DNA of 64,000 nucleotides from Metopolophium dirhodum (GCF_019925205.1 NC_083560.1:71561266-71625265); one strand, 5' to 3'; shown: positions 25,701 to 38,686, counted from the stretch's first letter. The notes: generated by a model not told the origin, from the sequence alone. Made by a program: numbers and translations.

Positions 25701-28700
25701 ATATGCGCGTGTGTGTTCATTGCAAAAATGAGGACATTTATGCCAAAGTTGACTTGAGACAGATAGCTCCAACACACAAAAAATAAGTATAGGTATCTTA
25801 GAGTGCATCAGGAAAATTACCTGCAAGTCTCGAAGTCATTAGATTAATGTTAGGAAACTAGTGTTTTTAATTTTTCTCTTAATACGTCTATGTCTTTTAC
25901 ATGAGAAGTCGGTTTTAAGATTTAAAAATAATTAGACATGGGTTGGTAGGTACTAAATACCTATTATACATCGAATTTGTATTCTAATTGGCTAAAAACT
26001 ACTGTTAGTTTTTTATTCGTAAACATCAAATTGTATAGTTGAAGTTATTTAATACAATAATATTATGTAAACAATTTTATTCTTTTGATGCATATAAGAG
26101 CAGGGAAAATTTGAAAAACTTCACTAAGATAATTATCATAATATGACTGTAGTTAGTTATAACAAGTGGTCCAAGTACCTCTACTGGAAAGCCACTTCAC
26201 CCTATATTATAATGTCTCTTATATGTTGATGTAAAATCAAACACTGTGCTATGTTCAAATTGGTAATGATTGAGTGAATAATAAGGTACTATCGAAAAAA
26301 GAAATCAAGGTACTATTATTATTTAAAATAAATAAGAAGTTATTATACATTATATAACATTATGTTTGTACAATAATATATAAAATGTATTTTTAAATAT
26401 TGAAGTAATAACATAAAATTAACAAGAATTTTGAAAAAATAGTTTTTATATTAACCTTTAAAAAATATAAGTATTTCAAAATGCACTGAATTAAGTTATA
26501 CTTATTTTATTAACTGTAACTCTTTAAAAATAGGTATGTCTCATGATAATGTCCGTCCTTATTTTTGAGAAGTTTTTGTGAAATAAGTTATCACTACTGC
26601 TATTTAAAAATTTGAAATAAAATTGAACAATTTAATCACAATTTTATATATTATATTGCTATTATCATAACAGCTTTAATAGTTATTGGTTTTATCGCTT
26701 GCAAGCTTCAACTAACGAAACATTGTAAATAAATGCTATTATGGTAATACCAATAACTACCGGCATATCTCTCTTAACATTTTAGTATCGTTAAAATATG
26801 CTTTATTAATGTGTATTATTACACGGGTAATACCTATATATTGAACAATGTGTGGACCATAATTTTGCGATGTTACTCGTGTATTACAAAGACACATTAA
26901 CTAAGCCTAAAATGCCCTCCTAATCTCTAGTAATTCTCCATAATCATTCACCCACACAAGACATCTACTGTAATAATGATTAGATGACCGGATTTATAGT
27001 TTCCGTTCTAAGTCTGTGGTTTCGCATACCTACACGTTCGCACACACGCAGTAAATTTAATTTCATTCGACTGCGTGTGTGGTTATGTCGAAATAATCTA
27101 CAGCAGATATAAGGTGCCTCCATAAGCACAAATTACAATACTCCGTGCGCGTGTATAAATCCTATTTTCGTACGATCATTCAACAATATATTTTGTGACG
27201 AACGCGTTTAAACATAGTATTATTATTTCGAGACAGTTAAAGTTATTGATTTTTAGTCAGCTGTAGCGGTACTGTGTGATAATCATATGTGTTAGGTAAT
27301 GATATTTAATTCTATACGATTTGTAAAATCATTTTTAATAGATAATTAATTTTATAAACTACGCTAACGCAGTTTTGAGACAATATTTCTGCACAATAAT
27401 ATTGTATTTATATACAAACGTTAAACAGTAAATTTTTTTTTATCCCATGGAAATACAATATAAATACGTTGTAGGTTTAAAACATTTATATTACATAAAT
27501 CGATGTTCATTACAAAAAAACTGAACATTAACTTGTTAATAATTGATGAACATTTTGCGAAACAATCTAATTATTTTTCATTTGATTTTATGCCTGTAAT
27601 AGAACTTTTCTATTTTATACAATGCTTGATAGTTTTTAAATGTTGCAAACTGAACAGATTTAACAAATAACAGTATAATAATAATTAATGTACAGCATTT
27701 TAATTTTAAATAAGAGAAGTGAGCGTGGACACATCGCGAAATGTTGGTTCACTACTCTGCTTGACTGTTCATATAAATTACAAAGCATAATATAAATAAC
27801 CATTGGTTAAATATTTGACATGGTCACATAGAAATGTTCAGAAAGTTGTTTTGCTTTAATAAACTATACATACAATATATGTACAGACGTATATTATATT
27901 ATATTAATATAGTTATATAGGTCACCATGCTATGCAATTGTACAACCGTATAATACTCTGTACCTATACTAATACAGTTGAAAAATGTAGATAACCTATA
28001 TAGTCAAATTATTTATATTTTTTTTTTTATTAAAATTGTATTGTATAATATGTGCACCAAAATGTTCTTAACTAATGCAGTACTTTCCTACAAAACTTAC
28101 CTAAATTATAAGTTATGAAATGTACTACCGTCTACCATACACGAAATACAATATTGAATATACGTAAAAAACTCAAAAGTCACAAAAGGTCTAACCTTGC
28201 GTCTTTTTTAAAATCGCAGATGGCGCGCCATTTCAATATTTTTAGACGAACGGTTGAGAGTTCTATCACTAGATTATGCTCGTGTGCAAAATGTATCCCA
28301 AGCGCCTATCGCATTTAAAGCTTAAATTTTTCGTTACTCTTTCATAATATTTAAAAACATTTACGTCAATTATAATACTGTTTTGTTTTTCGAGTAAACT
28401 GTGACCAGTGGCCTCGGTTAATATCGTTATTCATTAATATAAATATAATATAATAAAACACTACGAATATTTCGCAAAAAAATATAATACACAAAAAAGT
28501 GTATTGCATTATTTGTTGGAAAATGTTTACTGTTTATGGGCAAAGTTTGAATGATTCAATAATGCCAATTTATACACACTCACAATACAAAATACCTATG
28601 TGTTATTGTTATATGTGGAATATTAAGTGAATGAAACCCCATCCCTAATTTATTTATCCATGAAAATGGTTTTGTTTATTACAAACTATTTCGCATGAAT

Positions 28701-29699
28701 AAACAAAAAAATAAAAACGCTATGACATAGTTAAATTTGTTTTTAATTAAGTGAGAAAATTATAATAACTGTAAATGTTGTACGTCAAGTGAAATTATTC
28801 TTCAATTATTTTACGACATGATTGAGGACATATTATGCTGCAACAAGCAAGACGAGAGGATAGCTGAAGCTGAAGCAAGAGTCAATCTATGATCTAGAGT
28901 CAATCTGACTTACTGAGCCCACCCCGTACAAACAAGATCCAGTAGAACACAGGCCGGGAACGGGATCAGCTAACGAAACTCTAGACAGGCGGACTATACT
29001 TTATAATCATAGATAATACATAATGGATATGCCATCGGCCTTACCTAAGCGTTCCTGAATGATAAGCTATGGGCTAATATATTCATATACCAAGTCATTT
29101 TTTATTATATTTTTTTATTTAAAATTAACAATTAATGCACTTTTATAATTGAAAAAAATATGTCAATATACTTTTTTTCAAACATCAAAAATTTAAAATA
29201 ACCGAATGATTCAAAATTAAAAAAGCAAAAAATATTTATCTGATAACAATTATTAGTACTATACTGTAGTCTATAATGATAAGTCAGAATGGTTACCACT
29301 GGTAACACTGGCATTGCTGGGGCATATAAAGAAACTTCGGGAACGCTGTCACATGGGTGTTTGTATAGGAATGGCCTACCTATCCATTATATATTATCTA
29401 TGTTTATAATATACAATCCACATACACCTATGTTGCAATGTGATGCAACACAACCTGTAATCAATAAACGATGACAGTAGTTGAGTAGTATAAGACGCTT
29501 AAGAAGCATCACTACGTATCTCACATTTTGGTCCATCTCGCCTATGTATTATAATAAAATGCTCGAAGGAAGAAAACTTAAACTGACAAGTGACAATCAG
29601 GAATAAAAAAAAATTAACAATCATTATAACATAAATAATACAAATAGACATTCATCGGGTAATATTTATGTGAAGAAAGCATACTGTACAGTGTAAAAC
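25701..29699. other. AT-rich non-coding stretch with a few GC-richer patches
   Basis: No gene recognised. A 67-codon frame at 28115-28318 covers a patch containing the palindrome TGGCGCGCCA and has no known domain. At 28396-28426 a word shared with 13804 occurs. At 28850-28990 a GC-richer patch contains AGAGTCAATCT twice, 18 bp apart; its origin is unclear. Confidence 0.45.
27041..27190 (+). promoter_or_regulatory. Inverted repeat followed by TATA-like box (speculative)
   Basis: CACACACGCAGT (27041-27052) is the exact reverse complement of ACTGCGTGTGTG (27070-27081), with a 17-base AT-rich spacer. About 70 bp on, GCGTGTATAAATCC contains a TATA-box-like word, with a CATTCA initiator-like word near 27178. 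The arrangement could be a core promoter, but no transcript evidence exists here. Confidence 0.2.
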
Positions 29700-30009
29700 A
29701 ATAATAACATTGGGGGACGGAGTGGCCGAGCGGACTAAGGCGTCGGTTGTGACGCACACCGACGCTGGTTCAAACCTCGGTTCATGGGCGGCATTTTTCT
29801 TCGGGCAAGTCACGGTGTCCGGAGATAAGTGCCGCCATCCCCCACCCGGGCATGGCAAATACCCACGGGTGCCCACTAAAAAATCTGCCAAAACTACACA
29901 CACGTGTTACACCTACAGTTCCCTCCCCTACAAACAAAAACAAACAGCTAATGGCCATAGTTGCCGGGCTTCACGATCAATAAAAAAAAAAAATAATAAT
30001 AATAACATT
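29700..30009 (+). mobile_element. tRNA-derived SINE with perfect 12-bp target duplication
   Basis: The head (29712-29780) resembles a serine/leucine-type tRNA with pol III promoter boxes: A box TGGCCGAGCGGACTAAGG and B box GGTTCAAACCT. A tRNA-unrelated body follows (CTTCGGGCAAGTCACGGTGTC, then ACCCACGGGTGCCCACT) and an A-rich tail ending in AAT repeats. AATAATAACATT stands directly before the element (29700-29711) and again after the tail (29998-30009), as expected from LINE-machinery insertion. SINEs encode no protein; they are transcribed by RNA polymerase III and moved by a partner LINE. Open frames across it (29710-30033 and 29652-29903) are incidental. A second copy lies 2.6 kb downstream. 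Confidence 0.85.
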
Positions 30010-32239
30010 ATTATATTATTGCGTATTTTGTAGGTACTCATAAAACAAACGTTTGGTATCAGACAATCCGTTTCTGAAAGTATTTATATTCGCTGCAATG
30101 CTCATATACTGCTCAAATACTGCGTAGAACCATGGTCACCCCGCCTGCACGACCCCCGCCATACCCCGAAATGCCGTGCCTACTGTAATGATTTGATGAT
30201 CCACATCGAAATTCCGAACACTTCTGTAAATATATTGCTTACCTAAATAACAAAATAATTTAATTTCATAATTTATTTTTATAATTTTTAATATAATATT
30301 ATCATACAGATAATGGAGTACCTACTTATATAATAATACAGCTAAAATAAAAAATAAATATATTACAAAATGAAATATTTCCAATTGACATTGTAAAATT
30401 AAATACATTTCTTTTACTTCGCTTTTTACCGCACTATACTGCTGTAATTATAATAGAAACAAAATATAATGGATATTTAAAAATAAAACCAGTTGATGAT
30501 AGGAAATATAACTGATAAAATGAAATCTTAAAGTATCTTTTTCATCTGATTATACTTTGTATGCAAACTCAAAGCTCATATCAGACAATTTTCAGAAATA
30601 TTTCGATGACATCAAATCATGTCAAAGACCATATTGCATGAACGCATCAATTATTTTTATCTACAACTGATTTTTCTCTTCATACAAATAAAAAGTATAA
30701 AAGAATGAAATACTAATACTTTCTAAATCAAAATATTGTCTGCTGTTATCTCTAATCTTGAAATAAAAACGTATTGCTATACATCTAATTCTTTTAAAAC
30801 GGAATACTCGGGACGAATATGAATATTTTTTTAAACCACAAATGACAAAATTCCATAACGATTTATTAATTATATTTATTTAAATTGATGACAAGAGACG
30901 TAGAGTTTGGTAATATAGAAATAGATAACACATCTAATACTTATCTTTATTTCTCTTGTCCAAACTTTAAATAATTTTGGTTAGTAAAATGTTATATCAT
31001 TTTTCGTAATTTGAGCTACAATCATATACTTTTTATTTTCAGAAAATTACTTTCTACTTTACTACTTACATATTTAAAAAAAAAAATTTTTGTCAACTAG
31101 TTTAGACTGTTTTCAAAATAAATAGTGGAAAAATTTGGAAAATGCATTAAAAAAATAAAAAATGTCGGGTGTCTTAAGTATTTTCATTGTTTTAACGATT
31201 TTTTTTTATTTTTATTAACGATTAAAAAATAAAAACAGATTATAATTGATTTGTTTATTAAATTTAATATTTCCTTATCCAAATAATTAATCATAATCAT
31301 ATTCGTCGTATGGGTCGTTCTGTACTTCACAAATACATAATATGTGAGAGCTTCTCTTATTTTATTTCAATAGAGTTAACTTTTAGGTTGGTGGGTGTTG
31401 TAGTTTGTTGTTTTAGTGTTATAAGTTGCTTGTTATAAGTTATATCCACCGCTGATATTATAAGAACAAAGAACGACGTGCGCAGATAGTTACGGTTGAG
31501 GTATTGCGTCCTCCTGTAAAACCATTCGGAATCGTGTAGAGTTGTTAGAATAATAAAAATTGAAAGTACAACTTCCTCGAGACAGTATAGTAGTATACAG
31601 AGTGATTTACTTACGACGAATATGAGGTCATCATTTTATCAGAACATAACAATTCTTTATTCGCTTTCAAATTAACTACATATTATTATTTTCAACCTCT
31701 TAGTTACTATGATAATAATATTATTATGATTAGGTACTACATTCACAATCTGTGTCATAGTATACATTATAATATGCTGTATGTATGCCATATATTTTCT
31801 GTAGGATTGGTAGTTTTACAACTCATATAATAATAGTTTAAATGGAATATTAGTTGTTCAAACTTTATTACAAGAAACCTAAAGGTTTATTTCTGATTTA
31901 TCGCAAATTGTCTGCATACAAAATCTTTTCGGTCCAAAAACTTTAATTTTGTCAAGGCGAATGCAATTTGCATAGTTTCCTTTTACCACGAAATTGGTCT
32001 TATTATTTTTTATTCGTCCTTAGTATAAAAGTCTCAATAACAATAATGTCAATAATGCTCGATTATTGTCATACGTGGCAGTGTATGGTATATGAGTATT
32101 GTAGGTATTTTTACTACCAAATAAGAATAATCACAATATTTATCAAACTGGATTTATAGTGTCTATTTGATATGAGAAATTGAAATATTACATTTTTACA
32201 CTCGGAGTTCGGAAAAAAGCAAGGAAAAAAAATGTGAGC
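30010..32239. other. AT-rich non-coding stretch
   Basis: No gene or named element recognised. A C-rich patch at 30130-30175 and a GC-richer part at 31470-31530 are unassigned. Confidence 0.5.
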
Positions 32240-32362
32240 AAGGGGCTCTGCTGTACAGTAGTTTTGGACCATGTCATTGTTATTGATGTGTTATATTTTA
32301 ATTTAATGATAAACCATTGCATACGAAAGCGATTCTGAGCGAAGACGCTGTGTCATCCCAGC
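32240..32362 (+). repeat. Dispersed aphid-type repeat, copy 2
   Basis: Contains CTGTACAGTAG, then GGACCATGTCATTG, TTGATGTGTTA, TGATAAACCATTGCATACGA and GCGATTCTGAGCGAAGACG in order. The same words, diverged, occur at 19272 and 53597. The end words CTGTACAGTAG and GATTCTGAGC also occur at 62670-63372, but in the opposite order. Confidence 0.6.
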
Positions 32363-32598
32363 ATACTCTTATAAATAATACAATTTAATTATTACAACAA
32401 AATTAATAAAAATCGAAAATATCGCGTAACTTTCTAGTGAATTTTTTTTTGATAAATATAGAAAAACTTGTTCGGAATCTTCTATTAAAGTTTCTTATGT
32501 TAGCTATAAAAAAAACTTCTATGATTTCTAATTAAAAAATAATTTACAAAATTAGAAAAATGAACTAGGTAGATAATAATATAGTAATCAATAATATT

Positions 32599-32835
32599 GA
32601 CGGACGCGCTCCATTGCCGGTTCGAACCTAGGCCACGGGTGGCACTTCTCTTCGGGCAGTCACGGTGTCTGGAGAGAGAGGCCACCCCCCCCCCCTGGCA
32701 TGGCAGATACCTACGGGTGGCCCACTTGAAAATTCTGCCAAACTAAAACATACGTGCTTAAAACCTAAACCCTCACCCAAAGTTAAAAACCACCCAATGG
32801 CCTAAGTTACCGCGGGTTAATAAATGAAAAAAAAA
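32599..32835 (+). mobile_element. Second copy of the tRNA-derived SINE, 5' truncated
   Basis: Matches the body of the copy at 29712: B box GGTTCGAACCT, GGGCAGTCACGGTGTCTGGAG, TACGGGTGGCCCACTTG, TCTGCCAAACTAAAACA, then an A-rich tail. The A box is missing, so the copy is 5' truncated and probably silent. It carries a C13 run at about 32683-32695 where the other copy has a C5-A-C3 run. No flanking duplication is clear. Confidence 0.8.
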
Positions 32836-35800
32836 GATCGAGGAATGATACAAAAAATGCATGAAAAAAATTTAATTCAATGACAATAAATTATAAAGTC
32901 TAAAAAAATAATATACTTAGATGGTATACTATAATGTAAGCTATATTGCTTAAACATTTATCGATATTTTTATTATTGTACACTGTAAAATATAATTTTT
33001 CTTGTACATTTTATTATATTATACGAAGTGATAATAAAGTGTCCCGTAGATAATCTTATTTAGACATAATATGATACTATACGTCTTATAGTCGTATGAC
33101 TTATTATATAGGTACCTATATTGCGTACCTATGGGTTTTTACTTTTTACTACTTTTCCCTAGGGTTTTTATTTTTCAAACTCGTCACACTAATGGTATCA
33201 ATCATGTTATAACAATAAAACTATAAACGAACAATTAATCCATACCCATTATTGATTGATGGATACAATAACTAAAATATAAATAAACAAAATTACATTT
33301 TAATATTTTTATTTAAAATATTTTATGTTACCTGTGTGTCAATGCTATTCTAAGTTTTCTTAAAAGCTGAATTTTAATGTACGTACAGTATTAGTTGATT
33401 GATAAGCTAAAGCTTATAAAAATGTATTTAAAATACAATTATAAATAAGTACACATATTATTATTTATGGATTTGTGTAATACCTTGTTATTAGAACGAT
33501 GAAAAGTAGGATAATAGTTCATTTTTTTAGGTCAACTAGTTTCTTAAACTTAATTTAATTAATCACTTTATTCTCTGTAATTTATCTGCTGTTACAGTTT
33601 CAAGCTAAAATGTATATTTTTTAGTCAAATACAATTTTTCATCATACATTAGCGTTCCCATTCTGCCTCACGTTTCACTAAACATAATAACAATGCAGAT
33701 AATTAAATTTTATTCCATCAATAGAGATTATAGAAAATTTCATTTCATCTCAACAATAGATGTTGTAAAATATAGGTATACCAACATATTAATATAAAAT
33801 GTCGATTTAAAATTACTGATTAAATATCATTTAAAATTACACTTATTAAATACTATAATATGTATAACGTGTCACGAAATAAGTCAATAAACGCATAATT
33901 TAAAACATGAAAATTATTCGAATTAACTAGTGAAAATTGGGTTTCAATTAAAATATACCTATATATTATATAATAATATTATTTATACCTACCTAAGTCG
34001 AGTGACAACGATTCGAAGCCAAATTATATAGACGTTCATCGTAATGTTATTGTATTATTACAAGGATTATGGGGAAAATATTAATTAACGTTCATGTAGA
34101 TTAGTATTAACAATGATTGTAATTAATCAATAATCTACTACAACTGACGGTTCAATGCGTGTTAAGCACATTTAATCCTTAAAAATGTAAAATTTTTCAG
34201 ATGCACCGTAATATTTGAATAGTGAATGCTTAACTCGCTACTTCCATTAACGACCATTAATAGACGTTTAATGTGCATCATTTTATAATAATGGAAATGT
34301 TTGTTTAGTTATCATCAAATACTATCTAACGATTTAATGTGTATATAACTTATTCGAGCGTGTTATTATTGAGCGAATGAAAATCACCATTCAATGGTTT
34401 TATTTTGAAGTTTTGACGGCGGCTAAATAAATATGCAAATGCATTTCTCTTCGAGCTATTAAATTCAAATAAATATACGTATTAAGTATGATATAGGTAC
34501 TGAATAAAATAATAATTTTAACAAAACTCAGGTAATACAATATTAATATGTTAAGTGTTAGATATTATTCGTAGATTTGTTTGAGCAGATACGTCATTGT
34601 GATAGTACTCACTGTTTTATGGCTTTAAAAATATAATAATATAATATTCTAATGTTTTAAAACTTTTTGTTACGATATTTTTCAGAGTGGTTTGAGTTTT
34701 TGATTATAAATTATAATAATATACACTTTTATTTCTGTTGAATTGTTTACGTTCTTTCACTTCTTGTGACTATTAGTTATAAGGTACCCTATTAGTACTT
34801 ATTTTAGCAGATTAAAAATGTTGAAAATAAGTAATAAAAATAATTATAATTTTGATAAAATTTGATATTTAAACGGAAAATAATAATTTATTCTGAAAAA
34901 ATTTTATTTATTTATTTTGTTTAATTAAAAATGTAATTATCACCAAAACTTAAACTTTTTGTTATAACGTATATTTTTATTTTTATACATAATACATTTT
35001 TAAGAAATATTTATGCTGATTTTAAACTATTAATCATACTACAAACTTATTCAAATAATTATATGCAAGATAAGTCGGCACTGACTTAAAACTTATAAGT
35101 TATATGTTAGATTTTTGAAAAAAATTCTTGGACCTACTAAATTAAGATAATACTAAAACCAATATAAATATAACATAAAATTATTCTTAGAAAAAGTTGT
35201 TAGTCCACGGTGACACGTCTTCATCGCTCATAATTGGTTTTTCACATTCAAGTATTTACTATTGAATTCAAATTAAATTTATCCATTATTTAGTAGTGAA
35301 ATATTCAACAGGATGAACTACACTTTAAACTACTAAAATCACGGCGAGTTTCTTCAATTTTTTTTGTTCAAAACATTTAAATTTGAATCAAGAAGAAATG
35401 GTTTAATTATTAAAATCTTATTTATAAAGTATAAACGTTTTATTTTTTTTAATGTTTATGTTTATAACTAATACAATTTAACAAAGATAATAATAACGAG
35501 GAAAAAACATAATATATAATATAATAAAGGTAGGTACTAATAGTTTACACAAATTAAGTGAAAAAAAAAACATTAAAAACAATGAATACAATATTATAAT
35601 ATGTGTAGATTCTCCACTACTATATATGAATAAATATTACGAAAAAATTACATTACGAAGACGAATTCAAACAAAAGCCCAAAGTTATTATAATATACGT
35701 TCAGCGTATATCCGTGTGAAATGAAAGTCTCTAATGGCCTTGGAAACGGAGTTAATGAAATCATGGAATAAAAGAGACTGAAAGATACTAAAAGATCCTG

Positions 35801-36002
35801 CCAACAATTAAAGTGTAGATCATATTATATGTATTATACGATATTTGTATTCAATTATATCGTAATTTTTGATAGCTTGTTAAAAGATCTGAAGTGATTT
35901 CAGTCCATCCACCGATGATTTTGAAATAGGTACATATTATTGAATTTTAATTGAATACCACTAAAATCTTGTGCACTTGTACTGTAATGGAATAAATACG
36001 AT
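32836..36002. other. AT-rich non-coding stretch
   Basis: No gene, RNA or repeat family recognised in about 3.2 kb. Confidence 0.5.
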
Positions 36003-36029
36003 AGAGAGAGAAAGAGAGAGAGAGAGAGA
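36003..36029. repeat. (GA)n microsatellite
   Basis: About 13 GA units with one interruption, ending just before the left flank of the next element. Confidence 0.9.
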
Positions 36030-36039
36030 TAGTTAAAGT

Positions 36040-36632
36040 CAGGGTTTGAAACCGGTTTCAAAACCGATTTCAGAAACCAGTATTAACCGTTAAAAAACTA
36101 AAACCAAAAACTAAATCAAATCCGAAACTGAAAAGAATTGGATACCAGTAATATTATAACCTAAAACCAAAATCGAAAAAATTGGAAAGCAGTATTATAA
36201 CTCAAAACCAATACCGGCAAAAATGGATACCGGTATTATAATTTAAAACCTTAACCAAAAATATAAAATTTAAAAGACAGTATTTTTTTTTGAAATTCAT
36301 TTGTATCATGGACATTTTGGAAAGTTTACTTTACCAAATAGGTGATTCAAATGTGATCCCGCGATTTAAATAAATTAATAAACTTTGATTGAACTTAAAT
36401 AGTCCAGGGCTTGAAGCCGATTTCAGTAACCGGTATAAACCGATTAAAAACTGAAACTAAAAATAAAATAAAAAATGAAACCGGAAAAAATTTAAAACCG
36501 GTATTAATTCAAAACCGAAACAAATTAGAAACCGGTATTTAATTCAAAACCGAAATAGAAAAAAATTAAAAACCAGTACCTATACAAAATCGGAACTGAA
36601 ACTAAACATTTTTTAATCGGTTTCAAGCCCTG
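36040..36632. mobile_element. Inverted-repeat element (hAT-like MITE) rich in ACCGGT words
   Basis: The left end CAGGGTTTGAAACCGGTT and the reverse complement of the right end, CAGGGCTTGAAACCGATT, agree at 16 of 18 positions. GTTAAAGT (36032-36039) and GTTTAAAG(T) (36633-36641) could be an 8-bp hAT duplication altered by one indel. The interior consists of diverged repeats of AAACCGGTAT and AAACTAAAACC words at about 30-60-bp spacing. A second internal copy of the end sequence, CAGGGCTTGAAGCCGATTT, starts at 36405. No coding capacity. Confidence 0.65.
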
Positions 36633-37870
36633 GTTTAAAGTATATACAATTATTAAAACTGTGGTGTGGTTTAAGCTAAACATGGGACCTCAAATACAAT
36701 GTAATGTTCACACCCATACGGCCATACTACCAAAGTTACAAAATCTTATAAACTATAAATCTAAAATAATCGTTATTTGAGAACTTTTTATACACATTTT
36801 AACGCACTTCATATTAATGATAAAAACAAAATATATACATATAATAATACTCTTTTTATTAATAATAATTAATATATTAAGATTTAAACGATGAAACGAT
36901 AATAGTTCATATAAAACGCATGAGGGTTTACCAGTAAATAGTAATAAACAGTCCACCACAGCTTACAGCTATATAATACTATATTATAGTGTTTTTTGAT
37001 GTGGCTCATTGGCTAAAAAATACTCAAGCATAGCTTCTGTAAAATATTCAAATTTATAATTTTTAAGGTTTTGCCCAATTGATGTTGGTCAATGATTGTG
37101 GTTAAAATATAACAAGTACATTTATTAAATTGTATTAAAATATAATATAGTGAAATAAATATAACAATATTTATATAAGTAAATTGTACATACCGCATAA
37201 GGTTAAGTTTGACATTTTTTAAATAATGGTAAGGTTCTAACTTGAAAGCTTAAAATAGATTAACGTTACTGTATTTGTAATAACCCAACTATTATTATTG
37301 AATAACTTTGAATAACTAAATAGTAATGTAATAATATTCTACATCGATATTAATATATAATTATATTAACACAATTGCACACAACAATAGATTCTAAAAG
37401 ATCAGTGGTAATAATAATATTTTTACTTTTTGTTTTTAAAATTGTTTTTGTTATCATGTTAACAGGTATTAACCTAAATAGTTTGTATTAATATAACCTG
37501 GTTTAGCACTTGAACAATACTACAGCAAATCGAGTAAAAAAGTCCTATTTTTGCGCCACTGAACAAATCCGTGGTAATTGAACGGATGAAAATGTTTTTG
37601 AGTTTACCCTTTTCACGTGCTCTAGCTGGAAACGATTTTTTGATTTCAGTGCTTAAGTGGTATTATTGAATATATTTCCTAGGTATTACATCTAAATAAA
37701 TTAAGCACTTTAAAATGTCTAATCTAAAGTGTTCAACATTTGAAATATACGAGTAAAATATATTGTATGTATGTAATACATTGCACTAAACTATGTTACA
37801 ATTTTAAAACAATATAACATTTTGTTAGTTGAATATTGAATATGTATGTCAAAAATAGGTTAAAAGTAAA
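36633..37870. other. AT-rich non-coding stretch
   Basis: Two minus-strand frames of about 60-70 codons (36753-36959 and 37013-37198) have no recognisable domain. Confidence 0.5.
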
Positions 37871-38686
37871 AAATAAAACCGGCCAAGTGCGAACGTTCGT
37901 GAAGTTGACTCACCCATTTTGGCGTAGCGATTCATAATCTTCATCAATAGTTTGCGAGTTCACTTTCAGAATTTGCAAGTTCGCCGTTTTTTAGCTGCAA
38001 ACAAAATAAGAATGGGTGGGTCAAGTTCACGCAGCCCACCCACGTCGCTCAAAAATTTCGAATTTATACCAAAAATGCGTCGACTCTTGCGAGAAACAAA
38101 CGGCTTACTCGCAATTCTGAACGTGTACTCGCAAATTCTCGAAAATAACACACTATCGTTTGATATCAATGTCGAAGTTACAGGACAACATAGGTGGGCC
38201 AACTTCACGGTCGAAAATTAGGATCTGTGGGTAAAGGGTCAACTCACAAATTCTCGCAAATTTTGACGCATCTTTTGGTATACATTTCGAAATTTTTGAG
38301 CGACATGGGTGGGCTACGTGAATTTGGCCCACCCATTCTTATTTTGTTTGCAGCTAAAAAACGGCTAACTCGCAAATTCTCGCAATTAACTTGCAAACTA
38401 TTGGTGAAGATTTTGAGTCGCTACGCCAAAATGGGTGATGGTTGCGTAATGGTTGCGAAAGGTACCACGAACACGACGTAAGTATATAGGTATAATACAT
38501 GTTGGAAACACTGCTTATAATATATATTTTGACGAATTTTAAATATTTGATCTTATAGCGGTAACAGAAATACATCATCTGTGAAAATTTTAACTGTCTA
38601 ACTTTTACGGTTCATGAGATACAGCCTGGTGACAGACGGACAGCGGAGTAATAGGGTCCCGTTTTACCGTACGGAACCCTAAAAAA
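37871..38686. repeat. Dispersed arthropod repeat (AAACCGGCCAAGTGCGA...GGAACCCTAAAAA)
   Basis: The left edge AAACCGGCCAAGTGCGAAC and the right part (GTGAAAATTTTAACTGTCTA, GGTTCATGAGATACAGCCTG, AGGGTCCCGTTTTACCGTAC, GGAACCCTAAAAA at 38580-38686) are sequences I recall as a widespread interspersed repeat in insects. Its transposon class is not clear to me. The middle is occupied by a long foldback (37911-38437). Frames of 80-95 codons across it (37952-38221, 38194-38481 and antisense) are by-products of the repeat, not genes. Confidence 0.65.
37911..38437. mobile_element. Foldback element, arms about 187 bp, inside the dispersed repeat
   Basis: The left arm (about 37911-38097) starts CACCCATTTTGGCGTAGCGA; the right arm (about 38251-38437) ends with the exact reverse complement TCGCTACGCCAAAATGGGTG. 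The arms correspond along their length: TTTTTTAGCTGCAAACAAAA, TAAGAATGGGTGGG and GTCGCTCAAAAATTTCGAA in the left arm all have reverse-complement partners in the right. They have diverged by scattered substitutions and small indels. The spacer is about 153 bp. No coding capacity; a non-autonomous foldback or long-TIR DNA element is the best reading. Confidence 0.7.

Noticed and set aside
29652..30033. Open frames of 83 and 107 codons on opposite strands
   Set aside because: They lie entirely on the tRNA-derived SINE and its GC-rich body; no domain, and SINEs are non-coding.
37952..38481. Open frames of 74-95 codons that look alike on both strands
   Set aside because: The similarity is caused by the inverted arms of the foldback; no conserved protein is encoded.
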